Source: Sediminicoccus sp. KRV36 (GTDB lineage Bacteria > Pseudomonadota > Alphaproteobacteria > Acetobacterales > Acetobacteraceae). From it: DNA of 64,000 nt. Position numbers and translations under genes: made by a program. Positions 28,784 to 38,667 of the stretch are shown piece by piece. Below the pieces are notes generated by a model, which was not told where the DNA came from, searched no databases, and saw nothing but the letters and a program-made list of their open reading frames with translations. Positions within the stretch are counted from its first letter, which is position 1. Each line of letters begins with the position of its first letter. The stretch covers positions 4,676,001-4,740,000 of the forward strand of contig NZ_CP085081.1 of assembly GCF_023243115.1 (NCBI RefSeq). The letters run 5' to 3'.

Positions 28784-29715
28784 CGCTGCTCGATGCCCAT
28801 GGCTATGCCACGGCCCGGCAGGACATCCTCCAGGCTGATGCCAGCAAGCACTATATCCGGCTCAGCGGGGGGCCACGCCCGGCGCTTCTCATGCGGACGC
28901 CCTCGGCCGAATATCTCGATGCGTTCCTGCGGGTGGCGCGGCATCTGGAATCGCTCGGCGTGCCGGCGCCGGGGGTGATCGGCGTGGAGGCCGCTACTCA
29001 CACCGCCCTGGTGCAGGATCTGGGCAGGGCCAGCATGGCCGACGCGCTGGATGCGGGGGCCGAGGCGGCGCCGCTCTATTTCGACGCCGCGCGCAGCCTC
29101 GTGGCACTGCACGCGGCGCCACCGCCCGCAGGGCTGCCCGCCTGGGATGCCGCGGCCATGATCCGCGCCACCGAGGCGACATTCTGCGACTGGTGGTGGC
29201 CCGCCACCTTCGGCACGCCCTGCGGCCCCGAAATCCGCCAGGGGCTGGGCAGTGCGCTTGCCGCCATGCTCGCCCCTTTCGCGGGGGAAGGCTTTGTCCA
29301 CCGGGATTATTTTCCGGCCAATCTGATCCCCACGCCGCGCGGCATGGCGGTGATCGATTTCCAGGATGCGGCCACCGGCCACCCCGCCTATGACCTCGTC
29401 TCCCTGGTGGAGGATGCGCGGCGTGACGTGGACCCCGCCCTGCGGGAGGCGGTGGTCAGCGCCTATCTCGCGCAGCGCCCGGGGCTGGATGCCGAAGGCT
29501 TTCGCGCGGCCATGGCGGTGCATGCGGCACAACGGCATTTGCGCGTGGCGGCCCTGTGGGTGCGGCTGGATCGGCGCGACGGCAAGCCGCACTATCTGCG
29601 GCACGGGCCGCGCTGCTGGGCGCTGCTGGGCCGCGCGCTGGAACATCCGGCCGCCATGCCCCTGGCACGCTTCCTCGATGCGCATCTGCCCGCCGGGCGG
29701 CGGCAGAACCCGTGA
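28780..29715 (+). CDS. amgK: N-acetylmuramate/N-acetylglucosamine 1-kinase
   Basis: A 311-residue aminoglycoside-phosphotransferase-fold kinase. The catalytic loop is FVHRDYFPANLI and the metal-binding motif is VIDFQDAATGHPAYDL. AmgK phosphorylates the anomeric position of MurNAc and GlcNAc in the peptidoglycan recycling route that bypasses MurA and confers intrinsic fosfomycin resistance. The position immediately before murU supports this over a generic phosphotransferase. The start is GTG at 28780, overlapping the tsaE stop. Confidence 0.9.
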   Translation: MTLLDAHGYATARQDILQADASKHYIRLSGGPRPALLMRTPSAEYLDAFLRVARHLESLGVPAPGVIGVEAATHTALVQDLGRASMADALDAGAEAAPLYFDAARSLVALHAAPPPAGLPAWDAAAMIRATEATFCDWWWPATFGTPCGPEIRQGLGSALAAMLAPFAGEGFVHRDYFPANLIPTPRGMAVIDFQDAATGHPAYDLVSLVEDARRDVDPALREAVVSAYLAQRPGLDAEGFRAAMAVHAAQRHLRVAALWVRLDRRDGKPHYLRHGPRCWALLGRALEHPAAMPLARFLDAHLPAGRRQNP

Positions 29716-30440
29716 TGCAAAAGGGCATGCTCCTCGCCGCCGGCCTCGGTAGCCGCATGCGGCCCCTGACGGCAGAGACGGCGAAGCCGCTGCTGCCGCT
29801 GCTTGGCCGCTCGCTGCTGGACCACGCGCTGGACCGGCTGGCGCTGGCCGGCGTCGAGGAGGTGGTCGTCAACGCCCATTGGTGCGCCGAAAAGGTGGCA
29901 GCGGCGCTGGCCGCGCGGGAGGGCACGCCGCCCCGGCTGCGCCTGCAGCTGGAGCCCGAATTGCTGGAGACCGGCGGCGGCATCCGCCGTGCCCTGCCCC
30001 GCCTGGGCGAGGCGCCCTTCGCCGTGGTGAATGGCGACGCCTATTGGCTGGATGGTCCCACCCCGGCCCTGACCCTGCTCGCGCGGCATTTCGACCCGGC
30101 ACAAATGGATGCCTTGCTGCTGCTGATCCGCACCACCCAGATCGAGGGCGAAGTCGGGCGTGGCGATTTCTTCCTCGATGCCACGGGGCGCTTGCGCCGC
30201 CCCGGTCCGGGCCAGATCGCGCCCTATGTGTTCGGCGGCGTCCAGATCATGGCGCCAGCCCTGGTCGCGCCCGAGGCGGAGGGGCGGTTCAGCCTCAATC
30301 GCTGCTATGACCGCGCCATCGGCCAGGGCCGCCTGTTCGGCCTCGTGCATGATGGCGCCTGGTTCCATCTCTCGACACCGGGCGATCTGGCACGAACCGA
30401 GCGGCGCCTGCTCGGCCGGATGCGCGGCCACTGGCTGTGA
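29715..30440 (+). CDS. murU: N-acetylmuramate-1-phosphate uridylyltransferase
   Basis: A 241-residue nucleotidyltransferase. The N-terminal motif MLLAAGLGSRMRPLT and AKPLLPLLGR bind the nucleotide, and FAVVNGDAYWLDGP contains the metal Asp. It makes UDP-MurNAc from MurNAc 1-phosphate, the step after AmgK. The ATG at 29715 overlaps the amgK stop (TGATG); a GTG three bases earlier is also possible. The length fits the short MurU class rather than full-length glucose-1-phosphate transferases. Confidence 0.92.
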   Translation: MQKGMLLAAGLGSRMRPLTAETAKPLLPLLGRSLLDHALDRLALAGVEEVVVNAHWCAEKVAAALAAREGTPPRLRLQLEPELLETGGGIRRALPRLGEAPFAVVNGDAYWLDGPTPALTLLARHFDPAQMDALLLLIRTTQIEGEVGRGDFFLDATGRLRRPGPGQIAPYVFGGVQIMAPALVAPEAEGRFSLNRCYDRAIGQGRLFGLVHDGAWFHLSTPGDLARTERRLLGRMRGHWL

Positions 30441-33400
30441 AGCTGTTTGCCATCAGCCCCGACCAGGCCTTCCTGCCGGCGCTGGCGCGGGGTGTGCTGG
30501 CGCGGCTGGGCACCGGGGGGGAATTGGCCGCCGCCACCATCCTGCTGCCCACCCGCCGTGCCGCCCGCGCCCTGCAAACCGCCTTCCTGCGCGAATCCGC
30601 GGCACCCGCGCTGCTGCTGCCCCGCATGCGCGCTTTGGCCGGCCTCTCGACCGAGGATGCCGACGAGCTGGCGCTGCCCGCCCTGCTGCGCCTGCCGCCG
30701 GCGGTGGATGCGCTGCGCCGCCAGGCCGTGCTGGCGGGCCTGGCCAGCAAGCTCCCGCGGGAGCGTGGCGGCCCCGCCAGCGCCGAACACGCCTGGGCGC
30801 TGGGCCAGGAGCTGGGCAGGCTGCTCGACGAAATCGCCCTGGAGGAGGCCGAAACCCTGCCGGATGACCCGGCCCTGCTCGGCCATCGCTGGCTGGAGCG
30901 GCTGGAGGCGCTGGCGCCGGAATCGCTCGCGGTGCATTGGCAGATCACCACCACCTTCCTGCGCGCCATCGTCATCGAATGGCAGGGCTGGCTGACCGAT
31001 CAGGGGCTGCTCGATCTCGGCGTGCGGCGCGTGCTGGCGCTGCGCGCGCAGCGTGTGGCCTGGGAGGATGCGCCCCCTGACAGCGGCGTGATCGCCGCCG
31101 GCATCGGCATGGGCGGCACCGTGCCCGCCGCGGCCGACCTGCTGCGCGTCATCGCGACACGGCTGCCACAGGGTTTCGTCGTGCTGCCCGGCGAGGATGC
31201 GGCGACGGCCGCCCTGCCCTGGGAGGCGCTGCGCGAGGCGCCCACCCACCCCTATGCCGGCCAGCGCGCCATGCTGGACCGCATGGGCGCCACCATGGCC
31301 GATGCCTTGCCCTGGGTGGAGGCTCCCCCTGGCCGATTGGCGGCGCTGCTGGGCACCGCCCTGCTGCCCGCCGGGCATCTGGCGCCTTGGCAAAGCCCAC
31401 CTGGGCAAAACCAGACTGGGCAAAACCCCGACGCCTGGGCCGCGCCACTGGCCGGGCTCAGCCGCATCGAGGCGGGTGACGCGCAGCATGAGGCAGCCGC
31501 CATCGCGCTCACCTTGCGGGGCGCGCTGGAAACCCCCGGCGCGCGGGCCGCGCTGGTAACGCCGGATCGGGACCTCGCGCGCCGCGTCGCCGCCGAATTG
31601 CCGCGCCACGGCATCCTGGCCGATGACAGCGCGGGCCAGCCGCTGTCCGACACGCCACCCGGCGCTTTCCTGCGCCTGATCGCGCAGCTCGCGGCGGGGG
31701 AATGCGGGCCGGTGGCGCTGCTCTCCGTGCTCAAGCACCCGCTTTGTGCGGGGGGGATGGAGCGGGGCGATTGGCTCTCCGCCACCCAGGCGCTGGAACG
31801 CGCCATCCTGCGTGGGCCTTCGCCCGGCCCGGGCCTTGCCGGGCTGCGCGCGGCGCTGGCCGGGCTCAGGGATGCCGAACCGCGCCTGGCCGCCTTGCTC
31901 GATGCGCTGGAGGCGGCGCTCGGCCCCTTCACCGCCCTGCCGCGCAGCCCGCTGCGCCCGGCGGCTGACCTGCTGGCCGAGCATCTGGCCGCTGCCGAGG
32001 CACTCGCCAGCACGCCCGCCCTGCCCGGCGGCCTGCGGCTTTATGCCCAGGCGGAGGGCGAGGCCCTGGCGCGGCACCTGGCCGCCCTCGCCCCGGCCAT
32101 GGCGGAGTTTCCGGCCCTGTCGCCGGCGGATTGGCCGGGATTGTTTGACGCAGCCCTCGCCCAGGGCAGCACGCGGGCCGCGCGCATCTCCCGCGGGCGC
32201 AGCGATGCGACGCATCCCCAGGTGGAAATCCTTGGACTGCTGGAAGCCCGGCTGCTGGATTTCGACCTGGTGGTGCTGGGCGCGCTGGATGAAACCATCT
32301 GGCCCCAGGCGAGCGACCCCGGCCCCTGGATGAGCCGGCCCATGCGGCGGGAATTCGGCCTGCCCTCGCCGGAATTGCGCATTGGCCGGGTGGCGGCGGA
32401 TTTCTTGCTGACGGCTTCCGCCTCATGCCGGGCGGTGCTGTCCCGCGCCGCGCGGCGCGGCGGCAGCCCCGCCGTGCCGGCGCGCTGGCTGACGCGGCTG
32501 GATGTTTTTCTGCGAGGCCAGAACGGCCTGGCCCTGACGGCCGAGCCCTGCGCCGAATGGGCGCGGCTGCTGGACCTGCCGGCCGAAATCCGCCCCTGCG
32601 CCCGCCCCGCGCCCCGCCCCCCGCGCGATGCCCGGCCCGAGCGCATCACGGTCAGCGATGTCGCGACCCTGATCGCCGACCCCTATGCCTTCTACGCCCA
32701 GCGCATCCTGAAGCTCCGCCGCCTCGATCCGCTGGAGCAGGAGCCGGGCGCACCGGATTACGGCAACCTGATCCATGCCGCGATTCATCGCTTTCTCAAC
32801 GCCCTCCCGCAGGCCTGGCCGGGCGAGGATGCCGCGCGGCCGCTTTGGGACGCGGCCGCGCGGCGCGCGCTGGATGAGGCCGCGTTGCGCCCGGCGGTGG
32901 CCGCCCTCTGGGCGCCGCGCCTGGCGCGGATCGGCGGCTTCATCCGCGGGCTGGAGGCGCAGCAGCGGAATGGGCTGCTGGCCACCTGGCCCGAATTGAA
33001 GGCGAGCGTCACGGTGAAGCGCCCGGGCGGCAGCATCACGCTGCAGGCGCGGGCAGATCGCGTGGATCGGCGTCTGGACGGCACGCTGCGCATCCTGGAC
33101 TACAAGACCGGTACCGTCCCCTCGAAGCGGGATGTGGAGGCCGGCACCGCGCCGCAATTGCCGCTGGAAGCCTGGCTGGCCGAGCAGGGCGGCTTCCAGG
33201 GCGTGCCGCCCGGGCCGGTCGCCGCGCTGGAGTATTGGCGCCTGACGGGCGCGGATCAGCCGGGCGAGGTGCGTGCCCTCGCCCTCGACATCCCGGCCGC
33301 CATCGCCGAGGCGGAAGCCGCGCTGCATCGCCTCGCGGATCGCTTCCTGCTGGGCGATGGCGCCTTTCCCGCGCATCCACATCCCCGCCGCCGCGCCGGG

Positions 33401-33463
33401 TTGGATTATCAGCATCTCGCGCGCATGGCCGAATGGTCGGCCGAGGCGGAGGGCGAGGCATGA
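30437..33463 (+). CDS. addB: Double-strand break repair protein AddB (alphaproteobacterial type)
   Basis: A 1008-residue partner of AddA in the helicase-nuclease that resects broken DNA ends for RecA. The N-terminal half is an inactivated UvrD-like helicase (PTRRAARALQTAFLRE; no intact GKT). The C-terminal PD-(D/E)XK nuclease has GTLRILDYKTGTVPSK followed by APQLPLEAWL. YGNLIHAAIHRFLN precedes it. The start is GTG, overlapping murU by four bases, and the stop overlaps addA by four bases. Near 31390-31426 two copies of a GGGCAAAACC-like motif encode a Gln/Pro/Gly-rich loop. Confidence 0.93.
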   Translation: MKLFAISPDQAFLPALARGVLARLGTGGELAAATILLPTRRAARALQTAFLRESAAPALLLPRMRALAGLSTEDADELALPALLRLPPAVDALRRQAVLAGLASKLPRERGGPASAEHAWALGQELGRLLDEIALEEAETLPDDPALLGHRWLERLEALAPESLAVHWQITTTFLRAIVIEWQGWLTDQGLLDLGVRRVLALRAQRVAWEDAPPDSGVIAAGIGMGGTVPAAADLLRVIATRLPQGFVVLPGEDAATAALPWEALREAPTHPYAGQRAMLDRMGATMADALPWVEAPPGRLAALLGTALLPAGHLAPWQSPPGQNQTGQNPDAWAAPLAGLSRIEAGDAQHEAAAIALTLRGALETPGARAALVTPDRDLARRVAAELPRHGILADDSAGQPLSDTPPGAFLRLIAQLAAGECGPVALLSVLKHPLCAGGMERGDWLSATQALERAILRGPSPGPGLAGLRAALAGLRDAEPRLAALLDALEAALGPFTALPRSPLRPAADLLAEHLAAAEALASTPALPGGLRLYAQAEGEALARHLAALAPAMAEFPALSPADWPGLFDAALAQGSTRAARISRGRSDATHPQVEILGLLEARLLDFDLVVLGALDETIWPQASDPGPWMSRPMRREFGLPSPELRIGRVAADFLLTASASCRAVLSRAARRGGSPAVPARWLTRLDVFLRGQNGLALTAEPCAEWARLLDLPAEIRPCARPAPRPPRDARPERITVSDVATLIADPYAFYAQRILKLRRLDPLEQEPGAPDYGNLIHAAIHRFLNALPQAWPGEDAARPLWDAAARRALDEAALRPAVAALWAPRLARIGGFIRGLEAQQRNGLLATWPELKASVTVKRPGGSITLQARADRVDRRLDGTLRILDYKTGTVPSKRDVEAGTAPQLPLEAWLAEQGGFQGVPPGPVAALEYWRLTGADQPGEVRALALDIPAAIAEAEAALHRLADRFLLGDGAFPAHPHPRRRAGLDYQHLARMAEWSAEAEGEA

Positions 33464-36400
33464 CCGCGCCCGATGACCCGAAGGGGCTGAATCGGCCGCA
33501 CAGCAACGCCGATGACCCGAAGGGGCTGAATCGGTCGCGCAGCAACGCCGATGACCCGAAGGGTCTGAATCGGCCGCGCAGCAACGCCGATGATCCGAAG
33601 GGGCTGGAGCGGCCGCGTGACATTGCGCAGGCAAGCCAATCCCGCGCGTCCGATCCCGTGGTCTCGGCCTTCGTCACCGCCTCGGCAGGTTCGGGCAAGA
33701 CCAAGCTGCTGACGGACCGCCTGCTGCGCCTGATGCTGGGCGGGGCACGGCCCGAGCGGCTGCTCTGCCTCACCTTCACCAAGGCGGCGGCGGCCGAGAT
33801 GGCGACGCGGCTGAATGCCCGGCTGGGGCATTGGGCCGTGGCCGCGCAGCCCGCGCTGGAGGCGGAGCTGCGGGCCCTGCTCGGCCATGCGCCCGGGGCC
33901 GCGGAAATCGCCCGCGCCCGGGCCGGCTTCGCCGCCGTGCTGGAATTGCCCGGCGGCATGCGGATCGCCACCCTGCACGGCTTCGCGCAATCCCTGCTGC
34001 GCGGCTTCCCGCTCGAAGCCGGCCTGCCGCCCGGTTTCGCCGTGCTGGAGGAGCTGGACGCCACCGCCGAACTTGCCGCCGCGCGGGAGGTGGAGCTGTT
34101 GGTCAGCCCGGCGCTGGAGCGCCTGGCCGCGCTCAGCAACGCGGCCGGGCTGGGCACGCTGATGGGCCAGCTGCGCCGGGCTGAGCCGATGCTCCAGGCC
34201 GGGCTTGCCGCCCTGGGCGGCCTGCCCATGCTGCTGGCCGAGATCGCGCAGCGCCTCGGGCTGGACCCGCAGGCGGATGAGGCCGAGCTGCGGCGCGATG
34301 CCGCCAACCCGCCTGCGGCAAAGGAGCTGGCCCGCGCGGCCGCCATGCTTTTGCTGGGCAGCGAGAAAACCGACGCCCCGCGCGGCCAGGCGATGCGCGA
34401 CTGGCTCGCGCTGGACGAGGCCGGGCGTGACGCGCGGCTGGAGGATTGGGAGGCCGCCTTCCTCACCGAGAAAGGCACCCTCCGCAAGAATTTCGCCACC
34501 CGGCAGACCGGGGCGAACCAGGGCTTCATCCAGACCATTTGCGACCAGGAGGGCGAGCGCCTCCTCGCCGCCCGCGCCCAGGCCGAGGCGCTCGCTTTGC
34601 TGCGCGCCACCGAGGCCGCGCTGGTGCTGGGCATCCCCGTGCTGCGCCGCTTCGCCGCCGCCAAGCAGCGCATGGGCCGGCTTGATTATGACGACCTGAT
34701 CCAGGCGGCGAAGAAGCTGCTGGAAAACCCCGGTGCGGCCTGGGTGCTGTTCAAGCTGGATGGCGGCCTCGATCACGTCCTGCTGGACGAAGCGCAGGAC
34801 AGCAACCCCGAACAATGGGGCATTGCCCGCGCCCTGACCGGGGAGTTCTTCGCCGGCCAGGGCACGCGCGAAAATGCGCCGCCGCGTACCATTTTCGCGG
34901 TGGGTGATGTGAAGCAATCCATCTACGGATTCCAGGGCGCCGATGCCGGCGGCCTGCCCCGCGCCGAGCGGGAGTTCCGCCGCGCCATCGCCGCCGCCGG
35001 CCAGGAATTCCGCGCCGTGCCGCTGGAGGTGTCCTTCCGCTCGGCGCCACCCATCCTGGCCCTGGTGGATGCGGTCTTCGCCGAGGGGCCGGCCCGGCAG
35101 GGCGTGGTGGCCGAGGGGCAAAGCCTGCGCCATCTGCCCGATCGCGCGGGGGCGGCCGGCCTGGTCGAGCTCTGGCCGCTGCAATCTCAGGAGAAGCCCG
35201 AGGACCCGCCCGCCTGGGCCGTGCCCGAAACCCCCATGGCCGAAGCCGGCGCCGATGCGCGCCTGGCCGCCGCACTGGCCGCGAAGATCCAGCACATGAT
35301 CGCGCATGGGCGGCTCGATGCGCGCTGCGAGGAAGACCCCACGCGTGGCCGCCCGATCCGCGCCGGGGATATCCTGGTGCTGGTGCGCCGGCGCAACGCC
35401 TTCCTCGGCCAGCTGGTGCGCGCCTTGAAGGAACGCGGCGTGCCGGTGGGCGGCGTGGACCGCATGGTGCTGATCGAGCAGATCGCCGTGCAGGATGTGC
35501 TGGCGACACTGGACGCCATCCTGCTGCCGCAGGATGAGCTGCAACTCGCCGCCGCGCTGAAATCGCCGATCTTCGGGCTGGATGAGGAGGCGCTTTTCGC
35601 CCTGGCGCATGACCGACCCGGTACGCTGCATGCGCGCCTGATGGCCGAGCGTGGGGCGGAAACACTCCTCGGCCGCGCCGCCGATCTCTTTGCCGCGCTG
35701 ACCGCCCGCGCCGACCATGTGCCCGCCCATGCGCTGATCGCCGAGATCCTCGGCGAACGTGGCGGCCGCGCCCGGCTGCTGGCGCGCCTCGGCCCCGACG
35801 CGGCGGACCCGCTGGATGAATTGCTGACGGCCGCCATGGCGCATGAGCGTGCGCATGCGGCCTCGCTCCAGGGCTTCCTGCACTGGCTGCGGCGTTCCAG
35901 CGCCACGGTGAAGCGCGAGGCCGAGACCAGCGCCGACATGGTGCGGGTGATGACGGTGCATGGCGCCAAGGGCCTGCAATCGCCCATCGTCATCCTGCCC
36001 GACACCACCGCGACCCCGGCGCAATCCGCCGGGCTGCGCTGGACGGAGGAGGAGCTTCCGCTCTGGGCGCCGCGCAAGACGGGCTTCCTGGCGCCCGCCT
36101 ATGCCGATGCGGATGCGCAGCAGGCCGAGCGTGAGGCCGAGGAAACCAATCGCCTGCTCTACGTGGCGCTGACCCGGGCCGAGGACCGGCTGCTGATTTG
36201 CGGCTGGCATGGCAGCAAGGCACCCGCCGCGGGCTGCTGGTATGAGAAGATCGCGGCCGGCTTCGCGCGGCTGGAAGGGGCGAGCGCGCAGGATTTCACG
36301 CCGGGCGACTGGGGCGGCGATGCCGCCGGCTTCGCCGCCGGGCCGCTGCTGTGCCTGGCCTCGGCCCAGAGCGATCCGCGCCGGCCCGAGCCGCGGCCCA

Positions 36401-37089
36401 TGGCCGAGGCCGCCGCCTCGCTGCCGGCCTGGGCCCGCATCCCCGCCGCCACGATCTTGGCGCCGGGCATCGCCACCCCTTCCCATATGGAGGATGAGGA
36501 ATCGGAGCTTCCGGCCGCCGCACCCCATGCGCCGGGCGATCCGCTGGGGGCGCGCTTCCGGCGCGGCAACCTGATCCATGCCCTGCTGCAATCCCTGCCG
36601 GATCTGCCGGAGGATCAGCGCCCCGCCATAGGGCGTGGCTTCCTGGCCCGGCCCGGCCATGGGCTGGATGCGGCGCAACAGGCGGATATCCTGGAGGAGG
36701 CGCTGGCGGTCATGGCGCATCCGGCCATTGCCGCCGCCTTCGGGCCAGACAGCCTCGCCGAGGCGCCGCTGGCCGGGCGGATCGGCGGGGATGCAGCAGG
36801 CGGGGGCGGGCCTGGCGGACGGCTGATCCTCGGCCAGGTGGACCGGCTGCTGATCACCGATCAGCGCATCACCCTGCTGGATTTCAAGACGAATCGCCCG
36901 CCCCCGTCCCGCGTGGAAGACGCGCCCCGCGCCTATCTGCGCCAGATGGCCGCCTATCGCGCCGTGCTGCGCCTGGCCTTTCCGGGGCGCCCTGTGGATT
37001 GCGCGCTGGTCTGGACCTATGGCGCCCGGGTCATGCCGCTGCCGGCCGAATTGCTGGACGCCCATGCCCCGCCCGAGGGGGGCGCTTGA
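33460..37089 (+). CDS. addA: Double-strand break repair helicase-nuclease AddA
   Basis: A 1209-residue UvrD-like ATP-dependent 3'-5' helicase fused to a nuclease. The Walker A motif is [12 protein letters not shown] (K80), Walker B is [15 protein letters not shown], motif IV/V regions are [20 protein letters not shown] and [19 protein letters not shown], and the C-terminal nuclease carries [12 protein letters not shown] near residue 1140. Before the helicase core there is an unusual run of four 13-residue repeats (residues 5-56). The ATG at 33460 overlaps the addB stop. The length is otherwise normal. Confidence 0.95.
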   Translation: MTAPDDPKGLNRPHSNADDPKGLNRSRSNADDPKGLNRPRSNADDPKGLERPRDIAQASQSRASDPVVSAFVTASAGSGKTKLLTDRLLRLMLGGARPERLLCLTFTKAAAAEMATRLNARLGHWAVAAQPALEAELRALLGHAPGAAEIARARAGFAAVLELPGGMRIATLHGFAQSLLRGFPLEAGLPPGFAVLEELDATAELAAAREVELLVSPALERLAALSNAAGLGTLMGQLRRAEPMLQAGLAALGGLPMLLAEIAQRLGLDPQADEAELRRDAANPPAAKELARAAAMLLLGSEKTDAPRGQAMRDWLALDEAGRDARLEDWEAAFLTEKGTLRKNFATRQTGANQGFIQTICDQEGERLLAARAQAEALALLRATEAALVLGIPVLRRFAAAKQRMGRLDYDDLIQAAKKLLENPGAAWVLFKLDGGLDHVLLDEAQDSNPEQWGIARALTGEFFAGQGTRENAPPRTIFAVGDVKQSIYGFQGADAGGLPRAEREFRRAIAAAGQEFRAVPLEVSFRSAPPILALVDAVFAEGPARQGVVAEGQSLRHLPDRAGAAGLVELWPLQSQEKPEDPPAWAVPETPMAEAGADARLAAALAAKIQHMIAHGRLDARCEEDPTRGRPIRAGDILVLVRRRNAFLGQLVRALKERGVPVGGVDRMVLIEQIAVQDVLATLDAILLPQDELQLAAALKSPIFGLDEEALFALAHDRPGTLHARLMAERGAETLLGRAADLFAALTARADHVPAHALIAEILGERGGRARLLARLGPDAADPLDELLTAAMAHERAHAASLQGFLHWLRRSSATVKREAETSADMVRVMTVHGAKGLQSPIVILPDTTATPAQSAGLRWTEEELPLWAPRKTGFLAPAYADADAQQAEREAEETNRLLYVALTRAEDRLLICGWHGSKAPAAGCWYEKIAAGFARLEGASAQDFTPGDWGGDAAGFAAGPLLCLASAQSDPRRPEPRPMAEAAASLPAWARIPAATILAPGIATPSHMEDEESELPAAAPHAPGDPLGARFRRGNLIHALLQSLPDLPEDQRPAIGRGFLARPGHGLDAAQQADILEEALAVMAHPAIAAAFGPDSLAEAPLAGRIGGDAAGGGGPGGRLILGQVDRLLITDQRITLLDFKTNRPPPSRVEDAPRAYLRQMAAYRAVLRLAFPGRPVDCALVWTYGARVMPLPAELLDAHAPPEGGA
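33472..33627 (+). repeat. Four 39-bp tandem repeats inside the start of addA
   Basis: Units begin at 33472, 33511, 33550 and 33589. The first three differ at only a few bases and encode [26 protein letters not shown] and [13 protein letters not shown]; the fourth is diverged ([13 protein letters not shown]). All are in frame, so a change in copy number would keep addA readable. Confidence 0.93.
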
Positions 37090-37142
37090 CCTGCGGGCCG
37101 CGCGATACAACCTTGCAGCGATACGAATTAAGGGAGCCCCCC

Positions 37143-37472
37143 ATGAGTGACGTGACCAAGGCCGTGACCGATGACAGCTTCCAGACCGATGTGCTGGACG
37201 CGAAGGGCGCCGTGCTCGTGGATTTCTGGGCCGAATGGTGCGGCCCCTGCCGCATGGTGGCGCCCATCCTCGATGAGATCGCCACGGAATACAAAGGCAA
37301 GCTGACCGTGGCGAAGGTCAATATCGACGACAACCCGATGACGCCGAACACCTATTCCGTACGCGGCATCCCGACGATGATCCTGTTCCAGGACGGCAAG
37401 CCCGTGGATACCAAGGTCGGCGCCATGCCGAAGGGCCAGATGAAGGACTGGATCGCCTCCAAGCTCGCCTGA
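37143..37472 (+). CDS. trxA: Thioredoxin 1
   Basis: A 109-residue cytoplasmic disulfide reductant. The active site is WCGPC at residues 32-36, within [20 protein letters not shown], with the cis-proline loop [12 protein letters not shown]. The length and motifs are those of the major TrxA. The ATG follows AAGGGAG and lies 53 bp after addA, the standard position in this family of genomes. A hairpin at 37483-37503 follows. Confidence 0.98.
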   Translation: MSDVTKAVTDDSFQTDVLDAKGAVLVDFWAEWCGPCRMVAPILDEIATEYKGKLTVAKVNIDDNPMTPNTYSVRGIPTMILFQDGKPVDTKVGAMPKGQMKDWIASKLA

Positions 37473-37482
37473 GGGCGATTTC

Positions 37483-37503
37483 GGCCCCGGCCGCTCCGGG
37501 GGG
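37483..37503 (+). terminator. Hairpin after trxA
   Basis: GGCCCCGG (37483-37490) and CCGGGG plus flanking bases (37496-37503) form a GC stem 10 bp after the stop. No T-run is present. Beyond it lies a 16-bp direct repeat (AAATGGGCCTCCGCC-like, twice, 37540-37571). Confidence 0.4.
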
Positions 37504-37580
37504 CTCAGCCTTGCGCCGCCCGGTGCTCCACCAAATGGGCCTCCGCCAGATGGGCCTTCGCCCGGCGGGTCGCCGCTGGG

Positions 37581-37600
37581 CGGCGCGCGGTCGCGCGCCG
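37581..37600. terminator. Perfect 9-bp hairpin between convergent trxA and the glycan cluster
   Basis: CGGCGCGCG (37581-37589) and CGCGCGCCG (37592-37600) are perfectly complementary with a two-base loop. It lies 9 bp from the stop of the minus-strand glycosyltransferase and could terminate that long transcript. Confidence 0.45.
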
Positions 37601-37608
37601 AGGCACCA

Positions 37609-38667
37609 TCAGCCCTCCAGCCGCACCGCGTCATAGACAGCGCCCAGGATCGGGCTGATCCGGGCCGGGCGATAATGCCGCGCGCGTTCCAGACAGGCCG
37701 CCGCCAGGGCGCCATGGGCAGCCTCGGGCATGGTGAGCACATCGCGCGCGGCGCGGCGCATATCCTCGGCGGAGCCGGGCGTGAACAGCAGCCCATGCGC
37801 CTCGGCCGGCAGGATTTCCAGCAGCCCGGGCAGGCGCGGCGCCAGCAGCGGCCGCCCGAAGGTGAGCGCGAGCAGCGCCACGCCCGAACTCAACGGCCGG
37901 TCGTAATCCAGCACCACGGCGCGGGCGGCGCGGAACAGCCCGCCGGTCTCAGCCTCCGGGATGCGGCGGATATCCCAGTCGAGCGTGGCGCGGCCGGCCT
38001 GGGCGGCGCGCAGGGCATCCAGCGCCGCATCGCCCGGCTGAGATTCGCCCGCGATGGTGATCCGGGCCCCCAACCCGCTCAGGAACGCCTCCGGCAGCCG
38101 CTCCACCACACGGTCCAGCCGCTTGTAGCCGCGCAGCTTGCCGAAGCAGAGCAGCCCGGCCCCGGTGGCGGGTGCGGCACTCCCTGGCTCGGGCTCATAG
38201 ACGCCGAGATAGGAGGGGTGCGGCAGCAGGAACGCCTTTTGCGCGACGGGCCCCACCTGCGCCTCCAGCAGGGTCAATGCCTCGGTGCTGTGCAGCAGGA
38301 TGCGATGCGCCGTGGCGGCGATGGCCCGGCGCAGCTCCAGGAAGGCATCCGCGTCCAGCGCCTCATGCGGGGCGGCATTGTGCAGCGTCCAGAGGATGCG
38401 CCCGCCGGCCGCCCGGAATGCCGCCAGCCGCGCGGCCAGGTGCCGCACGGTCAGCAGCACCTCGGCCGCGCTCGGGATGCCGCGCAGCAGATGCTCCTCC
38501 CAGTGCAGATGCAGCAGGGCGGTGCCCTCCGGCAGAAGGGAAAAGGCGTCCTCCACCGTGCCGCGAATCGCGTCATAGCGCCCGGCCAGCCCGGCATGGA
38601 GCAGGCCGTGATAGGGGTTGTCCTGATAGATGGTGGCATTCACCACCGGGATGCCCGTGCCGCTCAT
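37609..38667 (-). CDS. GT-B glycosyltransferase (GT4-like), last gene of the glycan cluster
   Basis: A 352-residue protein. The N-terminal domain has HLHWEEHLLRGIPS and ILWTLHNAAPHE. The C-terminal domain opens with LLCFGKLRGYKRLDRVVERL, the GT4 donor-domain start, and continues DYDRPLSSGVALLALTFGRP. The pattern resembles GumK/mannosyltransferase-like enzymes. The substrate is unknown. Its ATG overlaps the stop of the 1033-residue glycosyltransferase by four bases, so the two are translationally coupled. Confidence 0.85.
   Translation of the reverse strand: MSGTGIPVVNATIYQDNPYHGLLHAGLAGRYDAIRGTVEDAFSLLPEGTALLHLHWEEHLLRGIPSAAEVLLTVRHLAARLAAFRAAGGRILWTLHNAAPHEALDADAFLELRRAIAATAHRILLHSTEALTLLEAQVGPVAQKAFLLPHPSYLGVYEPEPGSAAPATGAGLLCFGKLRGYKRLDRVVERLPEAFLSGLGARITIAGESQPGDAALDALRAAQAGRATLDWDIRRIPEAETGGLFRAARAVVLDYDRPLSSGVALLALTFGRPLLAPRLPGLLEILPAEAHGLLFTPGSAEDMRRAARDVLTMPEAAHGALAAACLERARHYRPARISPILGAVYDAVRLEG

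Noticed and set aside
33472..33627. 39-bp direct repeats considered as a CRISPR array
   Set aside because: The units are contiguous with no spacers, in frame inside addA, and encode a peptide repeat.
33409..37110. 1233-codon open frame on the minus strand across addA
   Set aside because: It is opposite a complete AddA with all helicase and nuclease motifs. Its product is rich in Gly, Gln, His and Arg and shows no domain; long antisense frames are expected at this GC content.
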